In this document: positions 15,750 through 25,157 of the stretch, one piece after another
Layout: each line of letters starts with the position of its first letter
Numbering within the stretch: position 1 is the first letter of the stretch
NCBI GenBank assembly: GCA_943369355.1
Contig: CALRMX020000001.1
Coordinates: forward strand, 1-64,000
Length of the DNA stretch: 64,000 bases
Origin: UBA7662 sp943369355
GTDB lineage: Bacteria; Bacteroidota; Bacteroidia; UBA7662
Reading direction: 5' to 3'
Made by a program: the position numbers and the translations under genes
Notes under the pieces: generated by a model
The model's database searches: none
What the model was told of the DNA's origin: nothing
What the model saw: only the letters and a program-made list of their open reading frames with translations

Positions 15750-18383
15750 ATGCGTCAAACACTATTGATAACGTTTTTTTTGACTTTGGCTGGAATTTTC
15801 TCTGCCGAAGCAACCCACAACAGAGGGGGAGAAATTACGTATCGCCATTTGAGCGGGCTTACCTATGAGGTCAAAATTGTGACCTATACCAAAGAAGTAG
15901 ATGCTGCTGATAGGCCACAGCTTGAAATAAATTGGAATTATGGTGGCAGAAAAGACACAGTAAACCGCGTTTTGCCAGGAAGGGTACCCGTCGGTGCGGA
16001 TATCGTTCGAAATACGTATATCATCAATCACACTTTCCCGGGGCCTGGAACCTATACCATTTCCATGTTAGATCCCAACCGTGTTGGGAGCGTTACCAAC
16101 ATCAATGGCGGAAGCTCCATAAATATTCCCTTTTACATCGAAACCAAGTTGGTAATCAATCCTTTTCTAGGGCCAAACGACTCGCCAATTTTGAGTTTCC
16201 CGCCTATTGATCGAGGATGTATCAACCAGATTTATGTACATAATCCTGGGGCATCCGATCCAGATGGAGATAGTTTAACTTATGAATTAGTTGCTTGCAA
16301 AGGCGAAAACGGACTTCCAGTACCCAATTACATTTTCCCGGATCCATTTCCGCTGTTACGCATTAACCAAAATGGCGACTTTATTTGGAATGTGCCTCGA
16401 AATGCGGGCATCTATAACTATGCGATACTTATCAAAGAATTCCGCAATGGGGTGTTCATAGGTTCGGTTGTTCGCGACTTCCAAGTAGACATCGGCATAT
16501 GCAATAACGAGCCACCGGTTTTCGATACGATACTCGATACATGTGTTTTAGCTGGATCAACTTTACGGTTACCCATAACAGCTAGTGATACTATTTTACA
16601 AACAGTAACACTCACTGGTGTGGGGGGGCCTTTTGCCCCACCTTTAGGCTTTACAACTATTAGCCCAGCTACGTTCCCTCAGCCGGTAACCAGTCAGCAA
16701 TCGGCCAGCTCCATGTTTACCTGGGTAACAGATTGTGCGCATATTCGCCGCGATGCTTATCAGCTTACTTTTAGGGCCGAAGACAATGGCAATCCTCGGG
16801 CTGTAAACTATTTAACCTTACGGGTTCGCGTAATTGCCCCAGCTCCCGAAAATCTCACCGCCCAATCGGCAGGCGGAAGAATTCGGCTACAATTTGACCC
16901 CAGCTCTTGCCCAACGGCCATTGGGTATAAAATTTATAGACGACAGGGAAGCAACCCATTCACTCCAGGAGCTTGTGAAACAGGCATGCCGGCCTCTGCT
17001 GGCTACGAGATGATCGATACCGTGATGGGGCTAAACAACACGATTTACATCGACGACAATAACGGTGATGGCCTACCCGCTGGTGAGACGTTTTGCTACC
17101 GGGTTACAGCTTTCTTTTCTCCTTTCAATTTTGATCCTCTAGGTGGTGCCGAATCAGTAGTTTCGGAGGAAGTATGTGCACAAGTAAGAAGAGACCTTCC
17201 TGTTTTCTCGAAAGCCTCAGTTACCACTACTGATCCAGTAAATGGAGCAATAGCTTTGGAATGGGAAAGCCCTATAGAATTAGATACAATTCAGTTTCCT
17301 GCTCCTTACTCCTATGAGCTGTATATGCGTCCGGGAATAACAAACCCCGGCCCGAGGACGATAATTTATTCGAGAAATTATACTAGTTACGCAGCACTAC
17401 TGTCGGATACAGCATTTTTAGTTTTTCAATTTAATACGCTTGGTTTAGGTTATACCTACGAAATGGAATTTTTCAGTGCTGGTGTAAACGTAGGCAAGGT
17501 GAAATCGGCTAGTTCGGTTTATTTAACCATTGGAGAAACGGATGCACGACTAAACCTGTCGTGGAATTACAATGTAGGATGGCAAAACGACAGTGTACAT
17601 ATTTTCCGTCGAGATGCCGGCGTATTTACACGAATAGCCACTGTAGCGGCTTCCGAGGGTGTTTATTCCGACCGGGGGCTAATCAATAATGTAGAATACT
17701 GCTATTTTATTACCACTGAAGGCGGTTTTTCTGCAGCTAGTTTACCTGACTCAGTACTTAATGATAGCCAAATAGCTTGCGGTACGCCACGCGATACCGT
17801 GCCACCTTGTCCTCCAGTTATAGAAGTTGCGGGCAATTGCGATTTATTCAGAAACGAGCTAAGCTGGACGCAAGATGGTGTGTGTGGCAGTGACTTGGTG
17901 AAATGGCGTATTTATTACAAAGATCGTCTGACAGGAGAGTATCAGTATTTAGATTCAGTACTTGCGAATGAACCTGAACTGAGATATAGCCATATCAATT
18001 TAGTTAACTCGATAGCGGGTTGTTATGTCATCACCTCGGTTGATTCGGCAGGAAATGAAAGCAATTTTAGTAATGAGGTTTGTGTAGAAAACTGCAAACT
18101 CTACGAATTACCGAACGTATTTACACCCAATGGTGATGGAGTGAATGATTTGTGGATTCCAAGACCAGGCTTCAGATTTGTAAGCCGAATTGAGTTATCG
18201 GTCATGAATAGATGGGGGAAAAGAGTATTTCAGAGCACCGACCCAGGTATTTTTTGGGATGGAACCATCCAGGGTAAACCGGCAGAAGGGGGCACGTATA
18301 CGTATGTCATTCGAATTTTCTTCCGCACCCTCAATGGTGAATTCCCTATCGAGCAGCAAGGTATGGTGCAGCTTATTCGTTAA
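15750..18383 (+). CDS. Large secreted surface protein with gliding-motility/T9SS-type C-terminal domain
   Basis: 877 aa. The signal peptide (MRQTLLITFFLTLAGIFSAEA) is followed by THNRGGEITYRHLSG, an N-terminal motif shared by many Bacteroidota surface proteins. The middle has cadherin/PKD-like and several fibronectin III-like modules (for example GYKIYRRQG and YELYMRPG). The last 90 residues are a CHU_C domain: LPNVFTPNGDGVNDLWIP, then MNRWGKRVF, FWDGTIQGKPAEGGTYTYVI. That domain marks type IX secretion cargo in gliding bacteria, so outer-surface location is likely. A -7-like TAAATTTA lies about 50 bp upstream. It sits 8 bp before ribE, which is probably in the same transcript. Confidence 0.92.
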   Translation: MRQTLLITFFLTLAGIFSAEATHNRGGEITYRHLSGLTYEVKIVTYTKEVDAADRPQLEINWNYGGRKDTVNRVLPGRVPVGADIVRNTYIINHTFPGPGTYTISMLDPNRVGSVTNINGGSSINIPFYIETKLVINPFLGPNDSPILSFPPIDRGCINQIYVHNPGASDPDGDSLTYELVACKGENGLPVPNYIFPDPFPLLRINQNGDFIWNVPRNAGIYNYAILIKEFRNGVFIGSVVRDFQVDIGICNNEPPVFDTILDTCVLAGSTLRLPITASDTILQTVTLTGVGGPFAPPLGFTTISPATFPQPVTSQQSASSMFTWVTDCAHIRRDAYQLTFRAEDNGNPRAVNYLTLRVRVIAPAPENLTAQSAGGRIRLQFDPSSCPTAIGYKIYRRQGSNPFTPGACETGMPASAGYEMIDTVMGLNNTIYIDDNNGDGLPAGETFCYRVTAFFSPFNFDPLGGAESVVSEEVCAQVRRDLPVFSKASVTTTDPVNGAIALEWESPIELDTIQFPAPYSYELYMRPGITNPGPRTIIYSRNYTSYAALLSDTAFLVFQFNTLGLGYTYEMEFFSAGVNVGKVKSASSVYLTIGETDARLNLSWNYNVGWQNDSVHIFRRDAGVFTRIATVAASEGVYSDRGLINNVEYCYFITTEGGFSAASLPDSVLNDSQIACGTPRDTVPPCPPVIEVAGNCDLFRNELSWTQDGVCGSDLVKWRIYYKDRLTGEYQYLDSVLANEPELRYSHINLVNSIAGCYVITSVDSAGNESNFSNEVCVENCKLYELPNVFTPNGDGVNDLWIPRPGFRFVSRIELSVMNRWGKRVFQSTDPGIFWDGTIQGKPAEGGTYTYVIRIFFRTLNGEFPIEQQGMVQLIR

Positions 18384-18391
18384 TTTAAATC

Positions 18392-18988
18392 ATGTTTACA
18401 GGAATAATTGAAGCCCTTGGAACCATTGTTCGGGTAGAACCTCAAGCTGGAAATTTACATTTTACCATTTCGTCACCAATCTCTAACGAGCTAAAGATAG
18501 ATCAGTCTGTTGCGCATCAAGGAGTGTGTTTGACGGTAGTGGCTTGTGAGAACGGCAGCCATACCGTTACCGCCATTCAAGAAACGCTTAATAAAACCAA
18601 TTTGAAAGATTGGCAAGTAGGAAATAGGGTTAATCTCGAGCGTTGTATGCAGGCAAATGGCCGCTTTGATGGGCATATTGTACAAGGACATGTTGATCAA
18701 GTGGGACAGTGCATTGAACGAACTGAAACCGATGGGAGTTGGCGTTACACCTTTCGATATGATGAATCATTTGGTAATTTAACCGTAGAAAAAGGCTCCA
18801 TATGTGTAAATGGTGTAAGCCTAACCGTGGTCGACTCCAAGCTAAATGAGTTTTCGGTTGCCATTATTCCTTACACCTTTGAGCATACGCAATTCCATCA
18901 ACTAACGGTAGGAGATTGGGTGAATCTCGAATTTGACATCGTAGGAAAATACGTTCAGAAAATGCTACAGCAAAGAAGTTATGTCTAA
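18392..18988 (+). CDS. ribE: Riboflavin synthase, alpha chain
   Basis: 198 aa with the expected two lumazine-binding repeats. The first begins at MFTGIIEALGTI, and the second restarts near residue 97 with FDGHIVQGHVDQVGQ. Each half has a conserved VCLTV or VSLTVVD strand. It dismutates two 6,7-dimethyl-8-ribityllumazine molecules to riboflavin in the cytosol. It sits 8 bp after a surface-protein gene and overlaps the next gene by 8 bp. No riboswitch was seen upstream. Confidence 0.96.
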   Translation: MFTGIIEALGTIVRVEPQAGNLHFTISSPISNELKIDQSVAHQGVCLTVVACENGSHTVTAIQETLNKTNLKDWQVGNRVNLERCMQANGRFDGHIVQGHVDQVGQCIERTETDGSWRYTFRYDESFGNLTVEKGSICVNGVSLTVVDSKLNEFSVAIIPYTFEHTQFHQLTVGDWVNLEFDIVGKYVQKMLQQRSYV

Positions 18989-19661
18989 AGCCAACTACCA
19001 ACTTTTGGAGTCATTAGACTTCCTAACTGAGCTGTCGAGAAACAATAACCGTGAATGGTTCGAAGCCAACCGAAAGCGTTACGAAAACTACAGAGCTGGA
19101 TTTACAACCTTTGTAGAACATTGGTTAGCAGGATTAAAAGAAAAGGACATTTCACTTGCTGAATTGAATGCCAAAAGTGCGCTCTTTAGAATAAATCGGG
19201 ACGTGCGGTTTTCAGCCAATAAAGCACCCTACAAATTGAATTTTTCGGCTTATCTCGCCAAAGGGGGAAAGAAGTTTCCTGGGGCCGGTTACTATTTTCA
19301 TCTCGAACCGGGAGCGAGCTTTTTTGCTTCGGGAGTGTGGATGCCCGAAGCGCCACTTTTACAAGCCATACGCCAGGAAATAGACTACAATTATCTTGAT
19401 TTTGAAAAGATTTTAGGAAACACGAAGTTTAAAAAACACTTTCACGAACTTGAAGGTGAACGACTTACTCGACCACCAAAAGGATATAGCTTAGAAAATC
19501 CTGCGATTGAGCGCATTAAGCATAAAAGCTTTATCGTTTCCACTAAGTTGAATCCCGAGCTGCAGTCAGCAGAGGAGCTTTTGAACCATCTTTTAGACGT
19601 GTCAACTGCTGCGATTCCGCTCGTGTATTTTTTGAATCAAGCCCTTGCCGAATCAGATTGA
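18981..19661 (+). CDS. DUF2461 family protein (TIGR02453-like)
   Basis: 226 aa. Family hallmarks are LDFLTELSRNNNREWFEANRKRYEN at the start, then FRINRDVRFSANKAPYKLNFSAY near residue 70, and a GAGYYFHLEPG segment. Members are common in Bacteroidota and fungi, and no biochemical role is established to my knowledge. The protein is soluble, with no signal peptide. The start overlaps ribE by 8 bp, so the two are probably cotranscribed. Its 3' end overlaps the convergent hybrid kinase gene by 25 bp. Confidence 0.9.
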   Translation: MSKANYQLLESLDFLTELSRNNNREWFEANRKRYENYRAGFTTFVEHWLAGLKEKDISLAELNAKSALFRINRDVRFSANKAPYKLNFSAYLAKGGKKFPGAGYYFHLEPGASFFASGVWMPEAPLLQAIRQEIDYNYLDFEKILGNTKFKKHFHELEGERLTRPPKGYSLENPAIERIKHKSFIVSTKLNPELQSAEELLNHLLDVSTAAIPLVYFLNQALAESD

Positions 19662-22219
19662 TTGAGCAGGTGTAATCGGGTAATCGCGCCAAACAACTCA
19701 TTTTTATCAATGGGTTTTTTGACCAGTGAATTCATACCGCATTTTAAACCTTCTCGGGTACTTTCTTCAAATACATCGGCAGTAACTCCAATTATGGGAA
19801 TAAGTGGTTGTAATACTCCCGATTTGCCCGATCTAATCTGACGGGTACATTCTAGCCCATCCATAATTGGCATGTGAAAGTCCATTAACACCAAGTCATA
19901 GGCCTTTTCTGTGAGTTTATCTATCGCTTCTTTGCCATGAAAAGCAAAATCCAGTTGAATATCGAATTTGTTCAGAAGCATCTTCATGACCTTTTGATTC
20001 ATCTCGTTGTCTTCGACATACAACAGCCGTAAATCAGTTAACTCATGCAAATCAGTGACTACTGATTTGGAAGACGATTTAGGCTCAACGAGGTCAAATT
20101 CGAGCTCAAATGCGAATATTGATCCTTTTCCTGGGATGGAGTCAATTTCGATGCGCGAATCGAACAGTTGAAGAATACGATGTGTAATAGTGAGGCCAAG
20201 ACCGGTACCGCCATATTTACGGTGAATTTCTACTCCTCCTTGTTGAAAGCTTTCAAAGATTACGTCCTGTTTTTCTTTGGCGATACCTATGCCTGTGTCT
20301 TCTACTTCAAACCTTAGACGTACATTTTTCTCATCTCGCCTAACCACCTTGGTGCGTACAGTCACTTTGCCAGCATCGGTGAATTTTATCGCATTTGAAA
20401 TGAGATTCATTAATATTTGAAAAAGACGAGTGGGGTCTGTTATCACATGCGATGGTGTTCCATCACCTGGTTCAAAGACAAGTTGAAGCTCTTTTTGGAT
20501 GGCTTTGCGCGATAAATTATTTTCTAGTTCTCTGAAAAGTCGAAATATGTCGGTCTCCACAGGACTTAACTCAATATTTCCTTCCTCAATACTTGCGATG
20601 TGAAGGATGTCGTTCAAAATCACCAATAGCAGGTCGGCTGCATAACGCACCGAGTTTAGCTTATCCAATTGGTGAACATCATTCGTGTCTTCCAATAGTA
20701 AGTCTGTAATCCCCATGATGGAGTTCATGGGCGTACGTATCTCATGACTCATCTGCGATAAAAAGTCTGATTTGGCTTTCACCAATAGTTGAGCTTCTAT
20801 GCGCGACTGCTCAATCTTCTTCAGGTTTTCTTCTATCTCATTTTTTTGTTCTTGAATGATTTCATTTTGATGCCTCAGCCTTTTATTCATTCTGCCGCGG
20901 TACCAGCTAAGAAAAACCACGAGTAGCATGATGACGGCGATCCCGCCAACCAGCACCAGCAGGGATCTGTTTCTATTTTTGATACTGGCTATAGCCGCTT
21001 CTTTTTCTTCAAGACTAGCCTTGCTGTTTTTTAACTCCTCTTCTTTCGAGCTCAGCAAAAGTTGAAGGTGTAATTCCGATAGCTTACGGTTAACATCTTT
21101 ATTCCTACGGTTAACATCGTCGTGATAAACTAATTCTAAATGGATAAGTGCGTTGAGTGCATCTCCATTTTCGCGGTAGGTATTGTAGAGCAACTCATGA
21201 ATATGTCGTTTTCTAGTATATTGCTCGTCGTTCGAAAGTTGTTGGAGTGCGTCTTTGAGTAATGCTATACCTTCTTTACTCTTTCCTCTTTTGATTAGTG
21301 CTTCGGCTTTAGCTACAAGTGCATCGTTAACGAAGGCGGGATTGGCCATTTCATCAAACAATTTCACCGCAGCGTAGAATGCAGAATCCCCAGCCTTTAG
21401 TTTCCCTCTTTCGTAATTCAGCCTACCCCGTAAGACCATGGCTCTGGCCAACTCATCGGTAATTTGTAAACTGTCGAGCAATTTTACCGATTTGTTCAAC
21501 TCAACCTCTGCGGCATCAAACATACCCGCACGCAGATATACTTTCGCTAATTGTTGAAGTGTATAGCCTTTACCTCCTAAATCGTGGCTTTCTTCACGTG
21601 CCTGCAAGGCTAGTTTTTGATAATAAATCGCCGAATCTATCATCAACCGCGCATCATAAACTTGACCGAGATTACTGAAAGCGACTGCTTTACCTCTCGG
21701 ATGATTTTGACTTTTGGCTAATCCTAATGCTTTATGATAATTTAGGGTTGCCTCTGAATAGCGCTCCTGATCGTAGTAAACATTCCCAACATCGATCCAA
21801 CTGTAAATTAACGCGGGATAATCGTTAAACTTCTGATAAATACTGATAGCGGTGAGGAAGCTTTCCAAAGCCAGATCCAGCTGCTGTTCTTGGCGGTAAA
21901 TTTGACCTTTATTGGCGTGAAAATTAGCTAAGTAGTGGCTGTGGTTGTTTTTTCTACAAATTTTAATGCCTTCTTCGGCGTATTGCAGCGCTTTGGCTGG
22001 ATTAAGGGTGCGGTAGCGAATACTTAATTGTTTCAGTAATTCGAGCGTAGTGCTGTCGACAGGTTTTTTTTTGATTTCGTTATATAGCCCACTCAACGAA
22101 TCCAGAGACTTACCGCTGTGTGGAATTTGGAAATTTAAAAGCAAAAATTTCGTTTCGCCATGAGCAGATGTAAATCCAAGAAGCACCAAAAGCAGTGCAA
22201 GGCGAAAACGTTTCAACAT
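19637..22219 (-). CDS. TPR-containing hybrid sensor histidine kinase
   Basis: 860 aa. A signal peptide or signal anchor (RLALLLVLLGFTSAHG) is followed by about seven TPR-type helical repeats (residues 60-370), which would lie in the periplasm. A coiled coil comes next, then a membrane span near residue 425 (LLVLVGGIAVIMLLVVFLSW). The kinase core has HisKA (SHEIRTPMNS, His near 491) and HATPase (NLISNAIKFTD and EDTGIGIA, near 610-660). A C-terminal receiver carries LVLMDFHMPIMDG (Asp near 778). Such TPR kinases are typical of Bacteroidota and may sense proteins or envelope state. No output regulator lies next to it. Its end overlaps the DUF2461 gene by 25 bp. Confidence 0.94.
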   Translation of the reverse strand: MLKRFRLALLLVLLGFTSAHGETKFLLLNFQIPHSGKSLDSLSGLYNEIKKKPVDSTTLELLKQLSIRYRTLNPAKALQYAEEGIKICRKNNHSHYLANFHANKGQIYRQEQQLDLALESFLTAISIYQKFNDYPALIYSWIDVGNVYYDQERYSEATLNYHKALGLAKSQNHPRGKAVAFSNLGQVYDARLMIDSAIYYQKLALQAREESHDLGGKGYTLQQLAKVYLRAGMFDAAEVELNKSVKLLDSLQITDELARAMVLRGRLNYERGKLKAGDSAFYAAVKLFDEMANPAFVNDALVAKAEALIKRGKSKEGIALLKDALQQLSNDEQYTRKRHIHELLYNTYRENGDALNALIHLELVYHDDVNRRNKDVNRKLSELHLQLLLSSKEEELKNSKASLEEKEAAIASIKNRNRSLLVLVGGIAVIMLLVVFLSWYRGRMNKRLRHQNEIIQEQKNEIEENLKKIEQSRIEAQLLVKAKSDFLSQMSHEIRTPMNSIMGITDLLLEDTNDVHQLDKLNSVRYAADLLLVILNDILHIASIEEGNIELSPVETDIFRLFRELENNLSRKAIQKELQLVFEPGDGTPSHVITDPTRLFQILMNLISNAIKFTDAGKVTVRTKVVRRDEKNVRLRFEVEDTGIGIAKEKQDVIFESFQQGGVEIHRKYGGTGLGLTITHRILQLFDSRIEIDSIPGKGSIFAFELEFDLVEPKSSSKSVVTDLHELTDLRLLYVEDNEMNQKVMKMLLNKFDIQLDFAFHGKEAIDKLTEKAYDLVLMDFHMPIMDGLECTRQIRSGKSGVLQPLIPIIGVTADVFEESTREGLKCGMNSLVKKPIDKNELFGAITRLHLLNQSDSARA

Positions 22220-22241
22220 AGGTTTAGTAGACTCGTAAATA

Positions 22242-22273
22242 TAAAAAAAGCCTGTTGAATTAGTTCAACAGGC
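22242..22273 (-). terminator. Terminator after the YceI-like lipoprotein gene
   Basis: The arms GCCTGTTGAA and TTCAACAGGC form a perfect 10-bp stem with a 4-nt loop. On the minus strand a TTTTTTT run follows. It lies 21 bp after the stop at 22294 and just upstream of the hybrid kinase. Confidence 0.92.
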
Positions 22274-22293
22274 CTCTTTATTATCGGCTTTAC

Positions 22294-22938
22294 TTACTTA
22301 GTTGCGGTGAGATCAAATCGGATTCCGATTTCGTCGCTAATCACTTTATCGCCTAGCTCAGGAAAGAATTTGCCTGACTTGAAACGAATATCCCAAAGGG
22401 TACGGTCGATCTTGAATTCTGCTTTCGTATTCACTTGATTATCGGCTATCGATACCAAAGCAGGGAATTGAATGTCGTTCGCTATTCCCTTGATGGTAAG
22501 TGTTCCCGAAACGGTATGCGTATTGCCGTTTGCGTCGGCACTGTCGAGCGCAGCAATGCCCTTAATTTGAAAACTCGCAGTTGGGTTTTTTTCAACTGAG
22601 AAGAAATCATCTGACTTAAGGTGGTCGGTTAAATCCGCGTTTTTGCCAGGATCAGTTAAGTCTTCAACAACGATACTATTCATGTCGATGGTGAAGTTTC
22701 CGCCAGTTAATGCCCCATTTTCTGCAAATAATTCACCACTGCTAAGGGTAAGTGTGCCAAAGTGTTCACCACCCAGTTTCGAACCTGTCCAGTTCAGTTT
22801 GCTGTCGGCAGCAAGTTGGTATGCGTCACCCGAGGCTGTCGCATTTGCATCAATCGAAGTGGTTTCTTCTGTTTTCTTCTCGCCACACGCACTCACTAGT
22901 GAGGCAGCTACGAACAAAAGGATTAAGGTTTTTTTCAT
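22294..22938 (-). CDS. YceI-like lipoprotein
   Basis: 214 aa. The signal peptide ends in a lipobox (LVSAC near residue 18), so the protein is probably anchored in the outer or inner membrane. The mature region is a YceI-type lipocalin-like barrel: LNWTGSKLGGEHFGTLTLSSG, then DMNSIVVEDL, HLKSDDFF and GTLTIKGIANDI. YceI proteins bind isoprenoid chains or amphiphiles; the ligand here is unknown. It follows the AbgT transporter gene by 46 bp in the same orientation and ends at a clear terminator. A second YceI protein, secreted rather than lipidated, is at 45585-46214. Confidence 0.92.
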   Translation of the reverse strand: MKKTLILLFVAASLVSACGEKKTEETTSIDANATASGDAYQLAADSKLNWTGSKLGGEHFGTLTLSSGELFAENGALTGGNFTIDMNSIVVEDLTDPGKNADLTDHLKSDDFFSVEKNPTASFQIKGIAALDSADANGNTHTVSGTLTIKGIANDIQFPALVSIADNQVNTKAEFKIDRTLWDIRFKSGKFFPELGDKVISDEIGIRFDLTATK

Positions 22939-22984
22939 GAATATATATTTTTACGAGTGTTCAACAATTTTGTGATTGTTAAGT

Positions 22985-24517
22985 TCACGGTTGTACTGTC
23001 GGCATGAAAATTTCGGATCCCGGGCCTATAGGTAATCCCAACGCTACCCAAATTCCAAATAAGATCATCCAGCCAATCAGAAATACAATCGAATACGGTA
23101 GCATCGTAGAAATGACGGTACCAATCCCTGCTTGTTTGTCGTAACGCTGAATAAAGGCAACGATTAGTGCAAAATAAGACATCATTGGGGAAATAATGTT
23201 GGTTACACTATCTCCAATACGGTAGGCACATTGCGTGAACTCAGGTGTATATCCCAAAAGCATGAACATAGGAATGAAAACGGGCGCCATAATAGCCCAT
23301 TTTGCTGAAGCACTTCCCATGATAAGATTAATGGTGGCCGATACTAGGATGAAAGAGGTCATCAAAGCGATGTCGTTCATGCCCGAGGCTTTGAGCACTT
23401 CGGCGCCTTTGATGGCGAAAATAAGGCCCAAGTTGGTCCAATTGAAATAGGCTACGAACTGTGCAGCAAAGAAGACAAGTACGATGTAGGAGCCTAAAGT
23501 TTCCATGGATTTGGCCATGCCTTTCATCACGTCGCTATCCGACTTAAATGTGCCTGCACCTACACCATAGGCAATACCACAAAGCGCAGCAATAAGAAAT
23601 ATGAAAGCAACAATTCCCGACATGAACGGTGACTTTAAAATTTCACCGGTTTCGGGATTTCTTAAATAGCCGTTTTCAGGGATTAATCCGCCAAGCATAA
23701 ATGCGATGCTGAGTGCCAATACAACCAGCGACCAATTGAGGCCTCGCTTTTCTTCCTTATTTAGTTCGCGAATTTCTTCGGGCTTTTCACTTCCGGTATA
23801 GGTGCCTAACCGCGGTACTACAACGCGCTCGGTTACCCAGGTGCCAAGAATAGAAATCACAAATGTAGAGGCAAACATGAAGTAATAGTTTGCCGCTGGA
23901 TTTACTACATAAGCTGGGTCGATAATTCGGGCCGCCTCTTCTGATAATCCAGCTAAAAGTGGGTCGATGGTGCCCAGCAATAGATTTGCGCTATACCCAC
24001 CCGAAACACCTGCAAAGGCTGCAGCTAAACCTGCCAATGGGTGACGACCAGCTGCCAAGAAAATTACAGCGGCCAAAGGCACCAAAAGAACATAACCGAC
24101 TTCACTGGCAGTATTCGACATAACTCCGGCAAAGACGATTACAAAAGTGAGTAGTCGTTTGGGGGATGCAAGTACTATTTTACGTAAAACCGTACCAATG
24201 AGCCCACTTCCTTCGGCAATTCCTATCCCCAGTAAAGCCACTAATACGGTTCCCAAAGGAGCAAAGGAGGTAAAGTTTACCACCATCTTTTCGAGTATCA
24301 TGTGTAAACCATGTGCCGAAACGAGGTTTACCGGCTTTACTATTTCGCCGGTTCCTGGATGAATTACAGATAGATCGAATTGCGCAACCACCCAAGATAA
24401 TAGAACCACAAATGCGGCAAATCCAGCAAATAAGGTTGCAGGGTGAGGGAGGGCGTTGCCGATTTTCTCAATCACCGTTAAAAACCGGTCGATACGTGAT
24501 GTTTTGGCTGTACTCAT
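22985..24517 (-). CDS. AbgT family transporter
   Basis: 510 aa, the usual length for the family. It opens RFLTVIEKIGNALPHPATLF, a known AbgT N-terminus, and has about a dozen membrane spans. Characteristic loops include SGGYSANLLLGTIDPLLAGLSEEAA near residue 175 and the C-terminal TQCAYRIGDSVTNIISPMMSY near residue 430. AbgT members import p-aminobenzoyl-glutamate (a folate breakdown product) or export sulfonamides; which applies cannot be told. Its ATG overlaps the stop of the upstream lipoprotein gene (ATGA), showing translational coupling. Confidence 0.94.
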   Translation of the reverse strand: MSTAKTSRIDRFLTVIEKIGNALPHPATLFAGFAAFVVLLSWVVAQFDLSVIHPGTGEIVKPVNLVSAHGLHMILEKMVVNFTSFAPLGTVLVALLGIGIAEGSGLIGTVLRKIVLASPKRLLTFVIVFAGVMSNTASEVGYVLLVPLAAVIFLAAGRHPLAGLAAAFAGVSGGYSANLLLGTIDPLLAGLSEEAARIIDPAYVVNPAANYYFMFASTFVISILGTWVTERVVVPRLGTYTGSEKPEEIRELNKEEKRGLNWSLVVLALSIAFMLGGLIPENGYLRNPETGEILKSPFMSGIVAFIFLIAALCGIAYGVGAGTFKSDSDVMKGMAKSMETLGSYIVLVFFAAQFVAYFNWTNLGLIFAIKGAEVLKASGMNDIALMTSFILVSATINLIMGSASAKWAIMAPVFIPMFMLLGYTPEFTQCAYRIGDSVTNIISPMMSYFALIVAFIQRYDKQAGIGTVISTMLPYSIVFLIGWMILFGIWVALGLPIGPGSEIFMPTVQP

Positions 24518-25092
24518 GATTGTAGTTTAAGAAGAATAGTTTTAGGGAGACCTGTAGAGTCAACAGTGAAATATTTAAAATAGGGTAGCGTAAGATCCTG
24601 CAAGTATGGGAGCTGTTTGACGGTCGTTTCCTTTTTGCCTTCCATAACAATAATCCAATAACTACCCGGTGCTAAAAGCTTTTTGATGGATTGAACCAGT
24701 TGTTGGTCGTATTTCGATTCTTGGTTTTTACTCAGGAGGCTACTGCCGCTGATGAGCATACCTAGTGGCATTTTGGCGTTTAATTTTCCGTTTTCTCGGT
24801 CAAGTACTTGAAGTTTACCCCCATATTTCGCTTGCAACTCATTAAATGTTGTTTTATTGGTGTCTTCAACGGTCCAAAATACCTGTACTTCTCTCGCTAA
24901 TAGTTTTTGTCCAATTTCTTCTAAGTATGGGCTAGCCAATCCTACAGGTTTGTCAAAATCGTCAGCAATGAGCTTGAGTACTTGCGCTGTAGCCGCATTC
25001 GTTGAAAAGGAATCTTCAACCGATTTTCGTTTACAACCGGTTAAAGTGAACCCCAATGCCATTAGCACAATGAAGAATGAGAGATTTTTCAT
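24514..25092 (-). CDS. Putative lipoprotein coupled to the AbgT transporter
   Basis: I use the ATG at 25092 because it starts a lipoprotein signal (MKNLSFFIVLMALGFTLTGC, lipobox LTGC). The longer upstream extension is low-complexity and overlaps the divergent gene. This gives 192 aa. The mature part (LIADDFDKPVGLASPYLEEIGQ, then VQVFWTVEDTNKTTFNELQ) is of no family I recognise. The ATGA overlap with AbgT suggests a periplasmic or membrane partner of the transporter, which is inference. A near-consensus promoter lies at 25098-25129. Confidence 0.78.
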   Translation of the reverse strand: MKNLSFFIVLMALGFTLTGCKRKSVEDSFSTNAATAQVLKLIADDFDKPVGLASPYLEEIGQKLLAREVQVFWTVEDTNKTTFNELQAKYGGKLQVLDRENGKLNAKMPLGMLISGSSLLSKNQESKYDQQLVQSIKKLLAPGSYWIIVMEGKKETTVKQLPYLQDLTLPYFKYFTVDSTGLPKTILLKLQS

Positions 25093-25097
25093 GGCTA

Positions 25098-25129
25098 CGA
25101 AGATAAAGAGAACGCGTATTGAAAAACAA
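25098..25129 (-). promoter_or_regulatory. Promoter of the lipoprotein-AbgT unit
   Basis: On the minus strand, TTG (25129-25127), a 21-nt spacer and TATCTTCG (25105-25098, one mismatch to TAnnTTTG) precede the ATG at 25092 by 5 nt. It faces the HDAC -7 element on the plus strand. Confidence 0.6.
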
Positions 25130-25146
25130 AGCAATCGGCTTCGCTG

Positions 25147-25154
25147 TATTTTTG
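25147..25154 (+). promoter_or_regulatory. -7 element TATTTTTG abutting the HDAC start
   Basis: A perfect TAnnTTTG lies only 3 nt before the GTG at 25158. This supports the GTG as start and implies a leaderless or nearly leaderless transcript. No TTG lies at the usual distance. Confidence 0.5.
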
Positions 25155-25157
25155 CGT

